From positions 1-17,587 of the forward strand of contig UQLZ01000047.1 in assembly GCA_900541935.1 (NCBI GenBank): a DNA stretch of 17,587 nucleotides, read 5' to 3'. Source of the DNA: an uncultured Prevotellaceae bacterium. Lineage in GTDB: Bacteria; Bacteroidota; Bacteroidia; Bacteroidales; Muribaculaceae. The number at the start of each line of letters is the position of its first letter. Position 1 is the stretch's first letter. The notes under the pieces are model-generated. The model had not been told where the DNA came from. It did not search any database and saw only the letters and a list, made by a program, of their open reading frames with translations. Positions 16,436 through 17,587 of this stretch are shown piece after piece. The translations under genes and the position numbers were made by a program.

Positions 16436-17504
16436 TATTTCTTTATATATAGCTGTTTGGGGTTGTATTACGTTTTTTATTTGGGATCCCGAACTATTCC
16501 AAGAGAGTTCAATCAAATATGAATTGGATTGCACTGTTAGTGATTTTACAAACAAATACAATGCGTTGCTGTTAAAGGACGAGAGTTTGGCGTGGTACTA
16601 TAATTATGAAAACAAAAAGACAAAGATTGCTGATTTAAGTGCAGACACCACCGGAGTGTGGGATGTGGAAATTTCTTTACCGGAAGAAAGAATTGTTGCC
16701 ATATTCTCTCTTACTGAAAAGGGCGGAAAAACCATTCTATCCTTTGATCGTATTAAGCAATGGTATCTGAATTGGAACATAGGAGGGAACCAGGGGCGGA
16801 GTTCAAAAGTATTGGATGAGATGTATATGTTCATATCTGACGCTATAAGGATTTCCAATACTTTTGAACGCAGTTTCCTTGACAAATTATGCAACTACAA
16901 AAGCCCCCGTAAGACAATAGCAATTATCGCAAATTTTTGGACTTTCTATACTATACCACTGTTTGCAGGATATATATTTGTTCTTTTTATATTTTTGTTC
17001 TTTATTAAAAGAAAATTCAGGAATTTGGGAACATTAAGCATTTTGTTAGTACTGATTTCTTTTTTCCCAGTCTTTATCTACAAATCTCCTTCTTTTGACT
17101 ATGGCTACTGCGTTAATTTTGACAGTACCACTGACTGGTGGCTATCTGGCTTTGTTTATGTTTTACGGGGGTATCCGATCGGCCTTGCGTGGCTCTGCAA
17201 TTTGGCATACCTGCACATATTTCTCAGATTGTCACTCGGTTTGAGAAAAATTGACTTGCTAATTTATTGCGCCGGACTGCTTCTTGCCATTTATCCTATT
17301 ATTAATCACGGCGCAGTAACCGACGTATTTGATTGGAAAGATGTCAGCAATGTAACGAGTCTTGGACCGGGATACTACATCTGGCTTGCAGGCATTGCAA
17401 TAATGTTCATTTACACTTTGCAACAGTATTTTATTTCTACTAAAATGCAACAAGCAAGCAACGAAAATAAAGAAGAAACAACAACTGAAAACAAAACAGA
17501 ATAG
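16413..17504 (+). CDS. Multi-pass membrane protein, candidate immunity protein for the RHS toxin
   Basis: I do not recognise a named family. The 363-residue protein has one membrane helix at the start (about 4-24), a mixed polar region (about 25-165) that is probably extracytoplasmic, then about five hydrophobic segments (near 176-198, 204-223, 250-272, 281-298 and 320-341). It ends in a charged, Glu/Thr/Asn-rich tail. The ATG lies inside the last codons of the RHS gene (23-nt overlap in another frame), which suggests translational coupling. Like the toxin tip it is AT-rich. Position directly behind a polymorphic toxin, together with membrane location opposite a predicted lipase, suggests immunity; an accessory role in export is the main alternative. 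A perfect 16-bp inverted repeat lies in codons 130-152. Confidence 0.75.
   Translation: MQKFWLISISLYIAVWGCITFFIWDPELFQESSIKYELDCTVSDFTNKYNALLLKDESLAWYYNYENKKTKIADLSADTTGVWDVEISLPEERIVAIFSLTEKGGKTILSFDRIKQWYLNWNIGGNQGRSSKVLDEMYMFISDAIRISNTFERSFLDKLCNYKSPRKTIAIIANFWTFYTIPLFAGYIFVLFIFLFFIKRKFRNLGTLSILLVLISFFPVFIYKSPSFDYGYCVNFDSTTDWWLSGFVYVLRGYPIGLAWLCNLAYLHIFLRLSLGLRKIDLLIYCAGLLLAIYPIINHGAVTDVFDWKDVSNVTSLGPGYYIWLAGIAIMFIYTLQQYFISTKMQQASNENKEETTTENKTE
16801..16869. repeat. Perfect 16-bp inverted repeat inside the candidate immunity gene
   Basis: GTTCAAAAGTATTGGA at 16801-16816 is the exact reverse complement of 16854-16869, with a 37-nt spacer. Pairing stops at mismatches on both sides. The whole unit is 69 nt (23 codons), so inversion would not shift the downstream frame. 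Reading the flipped centre by hand gives no stop codon and changes residues 135-147 only. It may be an invertible segment, an mRNA stem-loop, or chance. Confidence 0.85.
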
Positions 17505-17587
17505 CCATAATCCACATGAAATAATAATTTAATTATTATGAAATACCCATGAGATAAAAAAATCACGCCAAAGAGAATGAAAATTAT
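17505..17587. other. Short AT-rich region after the membrane protein gene
   Basis: It contains an AT-only inverted repeat (9-base arms 17521-17529 and 17531-17539 around one central base), with copies of ATGAAATA at 17516-17523 and 17538-17545. It has no GC stem, so it is at best a weak transcript end. An ATG at 17577 preceded by AAAGAGA could begin another gene, but only about three codons are in view. Confidence 0.4.

Noticed and set aside
16604..16894. 96-residue minus-strand open frame across the 16-bp inverted repeat
   Set aside because: It is not a convincing gene. Its openness over the repeat is simply the same fact as the stop-free flipped reading of the segment.

Overview
The window looks like chromosome from a Bacteroidota bacterium, most likely of the order Bacteroidales. 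Four things point there: promoter -7 elements of the TAnnTTTG type in both intergenic promoter regions; a dihydroorotase whose first metal-site His is Gln, as in the Porphyromonas/Bacteroides type; an M49 dipeptidyl peptidase III with the bacterial HECLGH motif and a lipoprotein signal; and a DUF6443/RHS-type secreted protein. No mobile element, RNA gene or CRISPR array was seen.

Layout. Positions 1-196 hold no gene, only a strong hairpin that probably terminates the minus-strand operon. A tight four-gene minus-strand operon (about 5979 down to 197, gaps of 9-13 nt) runs dxr - rseP - rlmI-like methyltransferase - dipeptidyl peptidase III. The divergent intergenic region 5980-6248 carries one Bacteroidota-type promoter in each direction. 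A plus-strand operon follows (6249-11038, gaps of 5-6 nt): polyprenyl-phosphate glycosyltransferase, dihydroorotase, P2B-type calcium ATPase. Next comes a single AspT/YidE-family transporter (11244-12920) with its own promoter and a good terminator. All of these are ordinary core genes.

From 12921 to the end the window is accessory in character. A 1103-residue secreted RHS/YD-repeat protein ends in a typical RHS-associated core (about residues 797-904). A sharply AT-richer tip of about 199 residues follows. This tip carries a phospholipase A2-like signature of the parvovirus VP1 type: a YxGPxN calcium loop, an HDxxYD helix and a later DxxF. I read it as a polymorphic toxin with a lipase warhead. 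The next gene overlaps it by 23 nt and encodes a membrane protein with about six membrane segments and an extracytoplasmic domain, a reasonable candidate for its immunity protein.

The least explained structure is a perfect 16-bp inverted repeat (16801-16816 / 16854-16869) inside that candidate immunity gene. Flipping the 37-nt centre would keep the reading frame open and replace 13 residues. It could be a small intragenic invertible segment or an mRNA hairpin; sequence alone cannot decide.
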